From: Proteiniphilum sp.
GTDB lineage: Bacteria > Bacteroidota > Bacteroidia > Bacteroidales > Dysgonomonadaceae
Assembly (NCBI GenBank): GCA_031284475.1
Contig: JAISZV010000003.1
Span: forward strand, 1 to 13,646
DNA: 13,646 bases
Reading direction: 5' to 3'
Numbering within the stretch: position 1 is the first letter of the stretch; the number at the start of each line of letters is the position of its first letter. The notes under the pieces were generated by a model. That model saw only the letters and a program-made list of their open reading frames with translations. It had not been told where the DNA came from and made no database searches. Both the position numbers and the translations under genes were made by a program. Shown here one piece after another: positions 5,089-12,777 of this stretch.

Positions 5089-8085
5089 ATGAAAAAAATC
5101 ATCTTATTTTATACCCTTGCCCTTATAGCGCAGGTTTCCATAGCGCAAAGGACGGTATACCATACACAGCCCGAAGAGTTGTTCAACCGGGGGAAAGAGA
5201 TGTTCCTTGAGGGGAATTGGGAAGGCGCGGAGCAATTACTGGAGAAATTCGCAGCCGGAAGCAACGACGCCTATCTGAAAGAAGAGGCAGCCTATATGGC
5301 AGTCGTATCCTCGTTCCGCCGCGGTGACGGTAACAGCGGGAACAGGCTGGAAGCGTTTCTCGATGCGCACCCCGAAACCATTCACCGGCACCAGGTCAAT
5401 TTCCTGATCGGCTCGTACTATTTCGATAAGAAAGAGTGGCAGGCTGCCGCAGAGCGGTTCAATCGGGCCGACCTCAACTACCTTACTCTGACGGAACAGG
5501 AAGATTACAGTTTCCGTTCGGCTTACACCCAATTGCAATCAGGGAATAAAGAGGAAGCTACCCGTTTATTCGGATTACTCTCCCTGAACAGCGATAAATA
5601 CCGGGATGCAGCCGTTTTTTATCTTGGTTACATCGAATACTCCAACGGAAACTACCCGGAGGCATTGCGTCGTTTTGAGCGATTGAAAGACCATCCCGAA
5701 TACAGTGAGGAGGTCGCTTTCTATACGGCGCAGGCAACCTTTTTCGGCGGCAAGATAGAAGAAGCCGTAAAGTTATCGGAAGCGTTCGTGCACAGGTTTC
5801 CTGCAAGCGAACACCTTACCGAAGCATACAGGATTCTCGGCAATGGTTATTACAGGTTGGAACAACCCTCCAGGGCCATACCCTATTACGAGAATTATCT
5901 GGCCGGCATAGACAGGCCGCTCAGGGGCGACGCCTATTTCTTAGGATTGTCTTATTTCGAGACAGGCAATTACAGCAAGGCGGTACAGATGTTTCAACAG
6001 GCAGTAGGAGAACCCGGCGAACTTTCACAAAATGCACAACTGCAATTGGGGCAAACCTATCTGCGGCTAAACCTGAAACAATCCGCACAGATGGCTTTTG
6101 AAGCGGCTTCCCGGGACAATTTCAATCCACAGGTACGTGAAACGGCCATGTTCAACTATGCCTTGCTGGCGCATGAAACCAATTTCTCCGTCTTCAGCGA
6201 ATCCATCACCCTGTTTGAGAATTTCCTCCGGGAATTTCCCGATTCACCTTATAAAGACCAGGTAAACGATATTCTGGCCGAAACTTTTCTCACTACTAAG
6301 GATTACAACGCCGCGTTGAATGTCATCAACCGTATCGGTAACCCCGGACGACGGATATTGGAAGCAAAGCAGATGGTACTTTTTCAGTTGGGAGCGCAGG
6401 CGTTTATCAACGGCAATATGAACGAGGCGATACAACATTTCAATAACAGCGCCGGTTTAGGCAACCTGAACGCCAAAGCCCGCAACAATGCCTATTTCTG
6501 GAGAGGCGAAGCATACTACCGGATGAGTAACTACAACAATGCCGCCAACGATTTCCGGCAATTCACCCAAAACGCAACTTCTACGGACGAAAACTATGCG
6601 CTCGGATGGTACAATTTGGGATATGCACTCTTCAAACAACAACAATACAACCAGGCGGTAAATGCTTTTCAGCAATATATCGCTGCGGAGAAGGCAAGGA
6701 ACCGGGCGGAATACGCCGATGCGTTAAACCGCATAGGCGACAGTTATTACTTTAACCGCAGTTTCAACGAAGCGGAACGTTTCTACGCGCAGGCGGCGGA
6801 CGTCAATCCTTCTTCCGCCGATTATGCCGCCTACCAGCGGGCATTTGTGATGGGGTTGCAACGCAACTACCAGGGAAAGATCACGGCGCTCGATAACCTG
6901 ATGCGCAACTATCCCAACTCACAATATTTTGATGACGCTCTTTATGAAAAGAGCCGCGCGCTCACCATGCTCAACAAGGAAAGCGAGGCCATCGCCGTAT
7001 TGCAGCGATTGGTCAATGATTTCCCGAGAAGCCCCCTTGCCGGCCAGGGAGGAGTGCAATTGGGACAATTGTACTACAACATCGAAAATTACCGGCAAAG
7101 TATTGCCGCCTACAAAAACGTGATCGCTAATTTCCCCGGTTCGGACGACGCGCGCAATGCGCTGGTCTCCTTAGAGACGGTTTATCGTGATATGAACGAC
7201 ATCGACAGCTATGTGCAATATGCCAACTCCCTGCCGGGCGGGATGCGTATTACGCCGTCGCGGCAGGACTCCCTCACTTATTTGGCCGCCGAAAGCGTCT
7301 ATATGCGCGGGAACCGGCCCGACGCAGAATCGGCCATGACAAAATACATCCAATCTTATCCCAATGGGGCGTACAGCAGCGACGCCCATTATTACCTCGG
7401 AGTAATTGCCGACGAGAGAAAGAACCGGGATCTGGCGCTATCCCACTACCGGAAAGTGATTGACGCAGGCAATCTAAAATTCCTCGACAACGCGCTTATC
7501 TACACGGCGCAGGCAGAATACGGGAATGGGAACTACCGCCAGGCGTTGGCCGATTATTCCCAATTGGCCAACTCAGCCCGGAACGCTACCAACCGGCAGT
7601 TGGGGCAAATGGGTATTGTGCGCACACAGTCGCAACTGGGAGGTTATCACGAAGCGGCCCGCGCCGCCACCGACTTGCTCTCCAACAGCAACCTTTCGCC
7701 CGAAACGGTAATCGAAGCGCGGTATTTACGGGGAAAAGCATACCAGCAGGTCAATGAAACTGACAATGCCATGGCCGACTTCCAACTCGTGGCCAACGAT
7801 ACCCGAAGCATCTATGGAGCCGAGGCGCAGTTCATCCTTGCCGACGCTTATTACCGATGGAAATCGTATGACCGCGCCGAAGCGCAGGTAAAAGAGTTCA
7901 TGCAGAAAGGAACATCGCACCAGTACTGGATGGCGCGGGCGCTCATCGTCCTCTCGGACGCTTACCTCGCCAGAGGCGATGAATTTCAGGCGCGCCAATA
8001 CATAGAGAGCCTGAAATCCAATTACAAGGGAGACGAGGCCGACGTCCAGCAGATGATCAATGAGAGACTGAAAAGTGAAAAGTAA
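5089..8085 (+). CDS. Secreted tetratricopeptide-repeat protein, 998 aa
   Basis: The N-terminus is a signal peptide: MKK, a hydrophobic stretch to about residue 17, and probable cleavage after VSIA before Gln20. The mature protein is therefore periplasmic. No lipobox cysteine is present, so it is not an obvious lipoprotein. From about residue 25 to the end it is a long series of TPR and Sel1/YbgF-like helical hairpins, for example GLSYFETGNYSKAVQMFQQA near 290-310, LGYALFKQQQYNQAVNAF near 510-527 and QLGQLYYNIENYRQSIAAYK near 660-679. Several repeats end in a NFP.S..A.nAL pattern, as in CpoB/YbgF and BamD-type proteins. It is a binding scaffold with no visible catalytic domain. The outer-membrane barrel gene follows after 39 bp, so the two probably act together at the envelope. 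The function is unknown to me. Confidence 0.88.
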   Translation: MKKIILFYTLALIAQVSIAQRTVYHTQPEELFNRGKEMFLEGNWEGAEQLLEKFAAGSNDAYLKEEAAYMAVVSSFRRGDGNSGNRLEAFLDAHPETIHRHQVNFLIGSYYFDKKEWQAAAERFNRADLNYLTLTEQEDYSFRSAYTQLQSGNKEEATRLFGLLSLNSDKYRDAAVFYLGYIEYSNGNYPEALRRFERLKDHPEYSEEVAFYTAQATFFGGKIEEAVKLSEAFVHRFPASEHLTEAYRILGNGYYRLEQPSRAIPYYENYLAGIDRPLRGDAYFLGLSYFETGNYSKAVQMFQQAVGEPGELSQNAQLQLGQTYLRLNLKQSAQMAFEAASRDNFNPQVRETAMFNYALLAHETNFSVFSESITLFENFLREFPDSPYKDQVNDILAETFLTTKDYNAALNVINRIGNPGRRILEAKQMVLFQLGAQAFINGNMNEAIQHFNNSAGLGNLNAKARNNAYFWRGEAYYRMSNYNNAANDFRQFTQNATSTDENYALGWYNLGYALFKQQQYNQAVNAFQQYIAAEKARNRAEYADALNRIGDSYYFNRSFNEAERFYAQAADVNPSSADYAAYQRAFVMGLQRNYQGKITALDNLMRNYPNSQYFDDALYEKSRALTMLNKESEAIAVLQRLVNDFPRSPLAGQGGVQLGQLYYNIENYRQSIAAYKNVIANFPGSDDARNALVSLETVYRDMNDIDSYVQYANSLPGGMRITPSRQDSLTYLAAESVYMRGNRPDAESAMTKYIQSYPNGAYSSDAHYYLGVIADERKNRDLALSHYRKVIDAGNLKFLDNALIYTAQAEYGNGNYRQALADYSQLANSARNATNRQLGQMGIVRTQSQLGGYHEAARAATDLLSNSNLSPETVIEARYLRGKAYQQVNETDNAMADFQLVANDTRSIYGAEAQFILADAYYRWKSYDRAEAQVKEFMQKGTSHQYWMARALIVLSDAYLARGDEFQARQYIESLKSNYKGDEADVQQMINERLKSEK

Positions 8086-8090
8086 AAAAT

Positions 8091-8106
8091 TACCCCATTA
8101 GCATAT
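8091..8106. repeat. Isolated fragment of the CCCCATTAG repeat module
   Basis: TACCCCATTAGCATAT sits in the 39-bp spacer between the TPR and barrel genes. It matches the TACCCCATTA core at 4431-4440 and the TTAGCATAT phrase of the arrays at 3043-3150 and 4351-4475, in the same orientation. It is short enough that chance is not excluded. Confidence 0.5.
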
Positions 8107-8110
8107 CAGG

Positions 8111-8122
8111 AAATAAATAATC
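8111..8122 (+). promoter_or_regulatory. A/T-rich leader element before the barrel gene
   Basis: AAATAAATAATC here is identical to 5071-5082 and lies 2 nt before the start codon. It may help ribosome binding in the absence of a Shine-Dalgarno sequence (inference). Confidence 0.35.
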
Positions 8123-8124
8123 GT

Positions 8125-9831
8125 ATGAAGAAAATATATATAGTAATAGCAGCATTGGCGTTATCCGCCGGAAGTTTTGCCCAGACAGCCGATTCCCTGC
8201 TGAGGCGGCAGATGGAACTGGAACGCGATTTCAACCCTACCCTGCCGGACGCAGACAAAATCAATTCGCTGCCGGCGCTACGCGAACCGTCCGTTCAGAA
8301 GGCCAACACCAACTATTCCACCTGGGCGGGACGTACGACTCCCCCGCTGGAAATTGCATTGTCCCGGCCGGGAAATATCATGACGGTGATCCCTTACAGC
8401 CGCAAAAAGGGGTACCTCTCATTCAACGCGGGTAATTATGCCAATCTTGACGGGATATTCGGCTACCGCTTAGTGGAAAATGAAAAAAATAATCTCGCTT
8501 TCACTTTTCTGCACAACTCCTCAAACGGGAATATAAAATATGTACAGGATGTTGAGCCGGCAAGCAATAAAGCCCGTTTCACGGATAATGAGGGGAGCCT
8601 CGGCTACCGGCGCCGGGCCGATGCACTCACGCTCAGCCTGGATCTTTCTTACCTCAATTCCCTTTTTAACTATTACTGGAACAGGTTTGGCAATGAGCCT
8701 TTGTATAACGATGAAAACCAAAGTATAGGCGTGTTGAATACAAAAGTCGGGATCGCATCGCACAAAACGGACCGGCTGAATTACAGGGGGTATGTCAATT
8801 TCCGCAACTTTTCCGCGAAATACGGCGATCTGCCCGGTTCGGAAGGAATAAGGGGGAACGAAGTGAGCACGGCGGCGGGATTCGACAAACCTTTCGGTAA
8901 CGCGCAAAGCAAGTTTGGGATCGACGGAGAGATATTCGCCACATTCTACAACGGCGACCTCAGCGATTATTTCCTGAGCAATGCCGCTCCTTATATCATT
9001 TTCGGAAATTCGGGCACTTACGCCAGGTTAGGCGCAGACGCGCTGTTCCAATCGTCCGGCGATTTAAGGGTGCGGGTTGCGCCTAACGTAAAGCTGCAAT
9101 GGGCGGTAACCGAACATTCGTCGCTTTATGCGGATATTCACGGCGGATTCGGCAATAATACTTTCCTCGAAATGATAAGGGAATCGCGATACATCCGCCC
9201 CTACGGCAATGTAAGGCCTTCCTACTCTGTTATTGATATGAACGCCGGCGCAAAGATCGGCGAGATCAGCGGATTCCGGATCGATGTCTTCGGCGGATTC
9301 AAAAAAACCGATGATGAACACTTCCTTATACTCAACGGGCAGGATGCGGGCGGAAATGCGCCGGGGGTTTACCGAGAAGTACTCAGGCCGGTATATGGCG
9401 ACTTGTCGCACGCGCATATCGGCGGAATGATCCGAAGCAATATCCCGGCGCAGCTCGATATTTCGCTGCGGGTGAAAAAGAATTTCTACAACCTGCGCTA
9501 TATCAGTATGGATGATGAACGGATTGACGACCCCAAAGCCTATAACAAACCCGGCTTGGAAGTTGACCTCCGCGCCGCATTCAGCCTGACGGATCACCTG
9601 AAACTCACAGCCAATTACTACTTTGCAGGAGACCGCTGGTCGTATTACGACGGAACAAACAGGGAAATGAACAATATCAACGATCTCAATGCAGGAGCGC
9701 TCTACCGGATCAACGATTCATTTTCGCTCAACCTGAGGGCAAACAACCTGCTTTTTCAGAAGTATGACGTTTGGTACGGTTACCCTGCGCAGGGGCTCAA
9801 TGCCTCCGGCGGATTCACCTTCCGCTTCTGA
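8125..9831 (+). CDS. Outer-membrane beta-barrel protein, TonB-receptor-like without plug, 568 aa
   Basis: A signal peptide opens the protein, with probable cleavage after SFA before Gln20. A polar linker follows (about residues 21-90), including LERDFNPTLPDADKINSLP. From about residue 95 to the end the sequence alternates hydrophobic and polar residues with many Gly, Tyr, Phe and Asn, as in transmembrane beta-strands. The last strand ends GGFTFRF, with a C-terminal Phe as recognised by the BAM machinery. The closing strands (FSLNLRANNLLFQKYDVWYG, about 534-553) look like those of TonB-dependent receptors. However, the roughly 90 residues before the barrel are too few for a standard plug domain, and no TonB box is evident. 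It is probably co-transcribed with the secreted TPR protein 39 bp upstream. The ligand and role are unknown, and a stand-alone porin-like barrel is an alternative. Confidence 0.8.
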   Translation: MKKIYIVIAALALSAGSFAQTADSLLRRQMELERDFNPTLPDADKINSLPALREPSVQKANTNYSTWAGRTTPPLEIALSRPGNIMTVIPYSRKKGYLSFNAGNYANLDGIFGYRLVENEKNNLAFTFLHNSSNGNIKYVQDVEPASNKARFTDNEGSLGYRRRADALTLSLDLSYLNSLFNYYWNRFGNEPLYNDENQSIGVLNTKVGIASHKTDRLNYRGYVNFRNFSAKYGDLPGSEGIRGNEVSTAAGFDKPFGNAQSKFGIDGEIFATFYNGDLSDYFLSNAAPYIIFGNSGTYARLGADALFQSSGDLRVRVAPNVKLQWAVTEHSSLYADIHGGFGNNTFLEMIRESRYIRPYGNVRPSYSVIDMNAGAKIGEISGFRIDVFGGFKKTDDEHFLILNGQDAGGNAPGVYREVLRPVYGDLSHAHIGGMIRSNIPAQLDISLRVKKNFYNLRYISMDDERIDDPKAYNKPGLEVDLRAAFSLTDHLKLTANYYFAGDRWSYYDGTNREMNNINDLNAGALYRINDSFSLNLRANNLLFQKYDVWYGYPAQGLNASGGFTFRF

Positions 9832-9879
9832 CGATATTTTCCTGTACGCAAACGTTCAATTAATAAATGTAATTGAAAC

Positions 9880-9985
9880 AAGAAGCTGTATCAAAATAGA
9901 AAACAGGCCTTTGGGAATTGAATAGCTGAATTTGTTCTCCGGTAAGATACAAAGAGGGTGAAATCACAATGTGATACACCCTCTT
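9880..9985. mobile_element. Possible MITE or insertion-sequence remnant, about 106 bp
   Basis: The left end reads AAGAAGCTGTATCAAAAT (9880-9897). The right end, read on the minus strand, is AAGAGGGTGTATCACATT (9985-9968). They match at 14 of 18 positions as an inverted pair. The ends resemble in style the GAG.CTGT.TCAAAA termini of DDE-transposase insertion sequences, which is an impression only. There is no transposase inside and I see no clear target-site duplication. A non-autonomous element or solo remnant is plausible, and coincidence is not excluded. Confidence 0.35.
9952..9985. terminator. 34-nt near-perfect palindrome, possible terminator of the TPR/barrel unit
   Basis: AAGAGGGTG (9952-9960) pairs with CACCCTCTT (9977-9985). 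After a small internal bulge, ATCACA (9963-9968) can pair with TGTGAT (9970-9975). The hairpin lies about 120 nt after the barrel stop codon. No T-run follows, so an intrinsic terminator is only one reading. It may instead belong to the right end of the inverted-repeat element that overlaps it. Confidence 0.4.
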
Positions 9986-10144
9986 GAAGTTATATTTGTT
10001 ACTTGAATCTGTCTGTATTATCCTAAAATAGGTTGGCTGTTTTGAGTTACGATCACGGCACAAATTGTTTACGATGTAGATATATAACGCGCTCCTTCTT
10101 CTCATATTTTAATGATCTCTTTTTCTGTTTCCAATGCTTTTTTG

Positions 10145-10152
10145 TATTTTTG
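10145..10152 (+). promoter_or_regulatory. Likely -7 promoter box of the PBP1A gene
   Basis: TATTTTTG matches TAnnTTTG exactly and lies 48 nt before the start codon. A T-rich TTTTC at 10121-10125, 19 nt upstream, is a weak -33 candidate. Confidence 0.5.
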
Positions 10153-10200
10153 TCGCACTCTTTCAGTATCTGTAATTTATATGGGAGAATAAAATAAGGT

Positions 10201-12585
10201 ATGGGTAAACAAACAAAGGGCCGGAAGCAAAACCCGAAAACAAAAAAGAAAGACATTGTAAAAACCATGTGGGGCCTCTTCGGCCTCCTTACAGGGGGTA
10301 TTATCCTTTTTTTCCTGCTTGTTTCCGCAGGAATGATAGGCTACATTCCCAAAATTGACCAACTGGAGAACCCGATTGACAAATATGCTTCGCAGGTAAT
10401 TTCTACCGATAATGAATTGCTTTTCACCTATTCCCAAAGCGACGACAACCGTATATTCGTAGATTACTCCGATCTCTCTCCGCATCTCATCAATGCGCTG
10501 ATAGCCACGGAAGACGTTCGTTATTATTCTCACTCCGGCATAGATATTATAGGCCTGGGAAGGGTTATATTTAAAACGCTTATACTTAGCAGGGCGGAGA
10601 GCGGAGGAGGAAGTACCATCACCCAGCAGTTGGCAAAACTGCTCTATTCGCGCAAGGCAAACAATAAAATAGAACGCGTTTTTCAGAAACCGGTCGAATG
10701 GATAATTGCAGCCAAGTTGGAACGTTTTTATTCAAAAGACGAAATCATCAACCTCTATTTAAACAAGGTAGATTTCAATTATAGCGCCATTGGAATTGAA
10801 TCCGCCACCCGCACCTATTTCAACAAAACGCCCGGCGAGTTGAATATAGAAGAGTCGGCCATGCTGGTAGGGATGCTGAAAAACCCCTCTCTCTTCAATC
10901 CCAGGCGACGTTTGGAGTTAACCCAGGAACGCCGCAACGTAGTAATCAACCAAATGCGGAAAGCCGGCCATATAAACAGGCAAACGGCCGATTCGTTAAA
11001 ACAACGTCCTATTGAACTCGATTTCAACCGTTCCGACCACGTAGATATTACCGCTCCCTATTACCGTCAACACCTGGCAAAGATGATGATGGCCAAAAAG
11101 CCGGAGAGGAAAAATTACGCATCATGGCAAGGACAACAATTTAGGGAAGATTCTCTTTCATGGGAAGAAGACCCGCTCTACGGCTGGTGCAACAAAAATA
11201 AGAAACCCGACGGTTCTAACTATAATATTTATACCGACGGGTTAAAAATCTACTCTACCCTCGACTCCCGCATACAACGCTATGCAGAGGCAGCGGTAAA
11301 AGAACATTTAGGCGGCTATCTCCAGGATCAGTTTTTCAGTGAAAAGAAAGGAAAGGATTATGCGCCCTACTCCCGCGAAGTAAGCGATAAAGTAGATAAC
11401 CTGATGATGGCCTCCATGAGGCAAAGCGAACGTTACCGCACTCTCAAACAGGGAGGCCTCAGTGAAGAAGAAATTATGAAGAACTTCAAAGAAAACCCGG
11501 TGGAGATGAAGGTTTTTTCGTGGGAAAACCGGGAAGTGGATACGCTTATGACTCCTTGGGATTCCATCCGTTACCATAAAAATTTTCTCCGTACCGGCTT
11601 CATGGCAATGGATCCTTTAACGGGACACGTGAAAGCCTATGTGGGCGGCCCCGATTTCAGGTTCTTTAAATATGACAGCGCCACCGGCAAACGCCAGGTC
11701 GGTTCTACCATCAAGCCCTATCTCTACACGTTGGCAATGGAGGAGGGGATGACTCCCTGCGACGGCATGATTCACGGGCCGGTAACCCTGATACCCGAAG
11801 TAGGGGAACCGTGGACTCCACGCAATACGCATACTGCAAGCGGTGAACTTGTATCTATAAAATGGGGGTTGCAAAACTCCGACAACTGGGTAACCGCCTG
11901 GCTGATGAGCCAGTTCTCACCATACGCGTTTGCCCGGATGCTCCAATCGTTCGGATTAAAAACGCCTGCCGACCCCGTGGTTTCATTGGCGCTGGGGCCC
12001 AACGACGCTTCCGTATATGAGATGGTTGGCGCATATTCGGCCTTTATACACGGAGGCATCCGTGTGGAACCGGTGTTAGTGACCCGTATTGAGGATTCTT
12101 ACGGGAATGAAATGGCTACATTCGTCCCCCGGATGAAAGAGATCTTCAGCGAATCAACTTCCTATAAGATGCTCGATATGCTGAAAGGAGTAATAGACGG
12201 GGGAACGGGTAGCCGGTTACGCCGGATCTATAACCTGAAAGGAGAAATGGGCGGAAAAACAGGTACAACGAACAACAACTCCGACGGATGGTTCATGTCG
12301 TTCACGCCCACTCTGGTAACAGGCTGCTGGGTGGGAGGAGAGGAGCCTTCCATTCATTTCGACCTGATGGCTTACGGGCAGGGAGCCAGTATGGCGTTAC
12401 CCATTCACGGTATCTTTTATCAGAAAGTCTATGCCGATACCGGACTGAACTACAAAGACAACGGTACATTTGATATTCCCGCCGGTTTTGATCCCTGTCA
12501 TGATATGCAGCGCTATTCACCCGATTTCTACCGCAACAACGATCCGGTGATCGAAAGCGAAGGGATTGATGATATTTTCAATTGA
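10201..12585 (+). CDS. mrcA: Class A penicillin-binding protein (PBP1A-like), 794 aa
   Basis: This bifunctional enzyme polymerises lipid II into glycan strands and cross-links the peptides on the periplasmic face of the inner membrane. A basic cytoplasmic start (residues 1-21) is followed by one membrane helix at about 24-48. The GT51 glycosyltransferase domain has the catalytic-Glu motif ATEDVRYYSHSGID (102-115, Glu104), GGSTITQQLAKLLY (136-149) and KDEIINLYLNKV (179-190). The transpeptidase domain has the SxxK motif STIK at 502-505 (Ser502 nucleophile), SDN at 560-562 and KTGTT at 686-690. All key residues of both domains are present. The length is normal for Bacteroidetes. The gene is transcribed alone, with its own promoter box upstream and a strong terminator after it. 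The start at 10201 leaves a sensible short cytoplasmic tail. Confidence 0.96.
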   Translation: MGKQTKGRKQNPKTKKKDIVKTMWGLFGLLTGGIILFFLLVSAGMIGYIPKIDQLENPIDKYASQVISTDNELLFTYSQSDDNRIFVDYSDLSPHLINALIATEDVRYYSHSGIDIIGLGRVIFKTLILSRAESGGGSTITQQLAKLLYSRKANNKIERVFQKPVEWIIAAKLERFYSKDEIINLYLNKVDFNYSAIGIESATRTYFNKTPGELNIEESAMLVGMLKNPSLFNPRRRLELTQERRNVVINQMRKAGHINRQTADSLKQRPIELDFNRSDHVDITAPYYRQHLAKMMMAKKPERKNYASWQGQQFREDSLSWEEDPLYGWCNKNKKPDGSNYNIYTDGLKIYSTLDSRIQRYAEAAVKEHLGGYLQDQFFSEKKGKDYAPYSREVSDKVDNLMMASMRQSERYRTLKQGGLSEEEIMKNFKENPVEMKVFSWENREVDTLMTPWDSIRYHKNFLRTGFMAMDPLTGHVKAYVGGPDFRFFKYDSATGKRQVGSTIKPYLYTLAMEEGMTPCDGMIHGPVTLIPEVGEPWTPRNTHTASGELVSIKWGLQNSDNWVTAWLMSQFSPYAFARMLQSFGLKTPADPVVSLALGPNDASVYEMVGAYSAFIHGGIRVEPVLVTRIEDSYGNEMATFVPRMKEIFSESTSYKMLDMLKGVIDGGTGSRLRRIYNLKGEMGGKTGTTNNNSDGWFMSFTPTLVTGCWVGGEEPSIHFDLMAYGQGASMALPIHGIFYQKVYADTGLNYKDNGTFDIPAGFDPCHDMQRYSPDFYRNNDPVIESEGIDDIFN

Positions 12586-12602
12586 CAACCGGCAAACAAT
12601 AA

Positions 12603-12645
12603 AAAATAAAAGGAGGTTACTTTAGCGGCAACCTCCTTTTATTTT
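12603..12645 (+). terminator. Intrinsic terminator of the PBP1A gene
   Basis: AAAATAAAAGGAGGTT (12603-12618) pairs perfectly over 16 bp with AACCTCCTTTTATTTT (12630-12645), across an 11-nt loop. The stem begins 17 nt after the stop codon. The right arm carries the T-rich tract, and the A-rich left arm means it could also act on the opposite strand. Confidence 0.88.
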
Positions 12646-12671
12646 AGGGACGCGAAATTTATAATAAGAAA

Positions 12672-12760
12672 ATGTTTACCGCAAAGACGCAAAAGGGCGC
12701 AAAGTTTTAACTGTATATGAAAACTTTGCGATACTTTGCGCCCTTTGCGGTTAAAAACAT
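12672..12760. repeat. GCAAAG-phrase inverted repeat between convergent genes
   Basis: The left half carries CCGCAAAG, ACGCAAAA, GGGCGCAAAG. The right half carries the complement, ACTTTGCG, ATACTTTGCG, CCCTTTGCGG. The innermost stem is a perfect 11 bp: CGCAAAGTTTT (12698-12708) with AAAACTTTGCG (12720-12730), with an 11-nt loop. Outer blocks CGCAAA/TTTGCG and ACCGCAAA/TTTGCGGT extend it with bulges. ATGTTT (12672-12677) and AAACAT (12755-12760) mark the outer edges. The location suggests a transcription barrier for the two convergent genes, but the short-phrase build resembles the other intergenic arrays in the window. Confidence 0.75.
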
Positions 12761-12777
12761 ATTTTTTAGTGTCTTTT

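Larger units (their letters stand above)
9832..10200. other. Intergenic region between the barrel gene and PBP1A
   Basis: This 369-bp A/T-rich spacer has no credible gene. It contains a pair of imperfect terminal inverted repeats (9880-9897 and 9968-9985), a strong palindrome (9952-9985) and a promoter box for the downstream gene (10145-10152). I see nothing definite in 9990-10140. Confidence 0.6.

Noticed and set aside
8521..8907. 128-codon minus-strand frame inside the barrel gene
   Set aside because: It is antisense to a clear coding sequence with a signal peptide and barrel pattern, and has no motif of its own.
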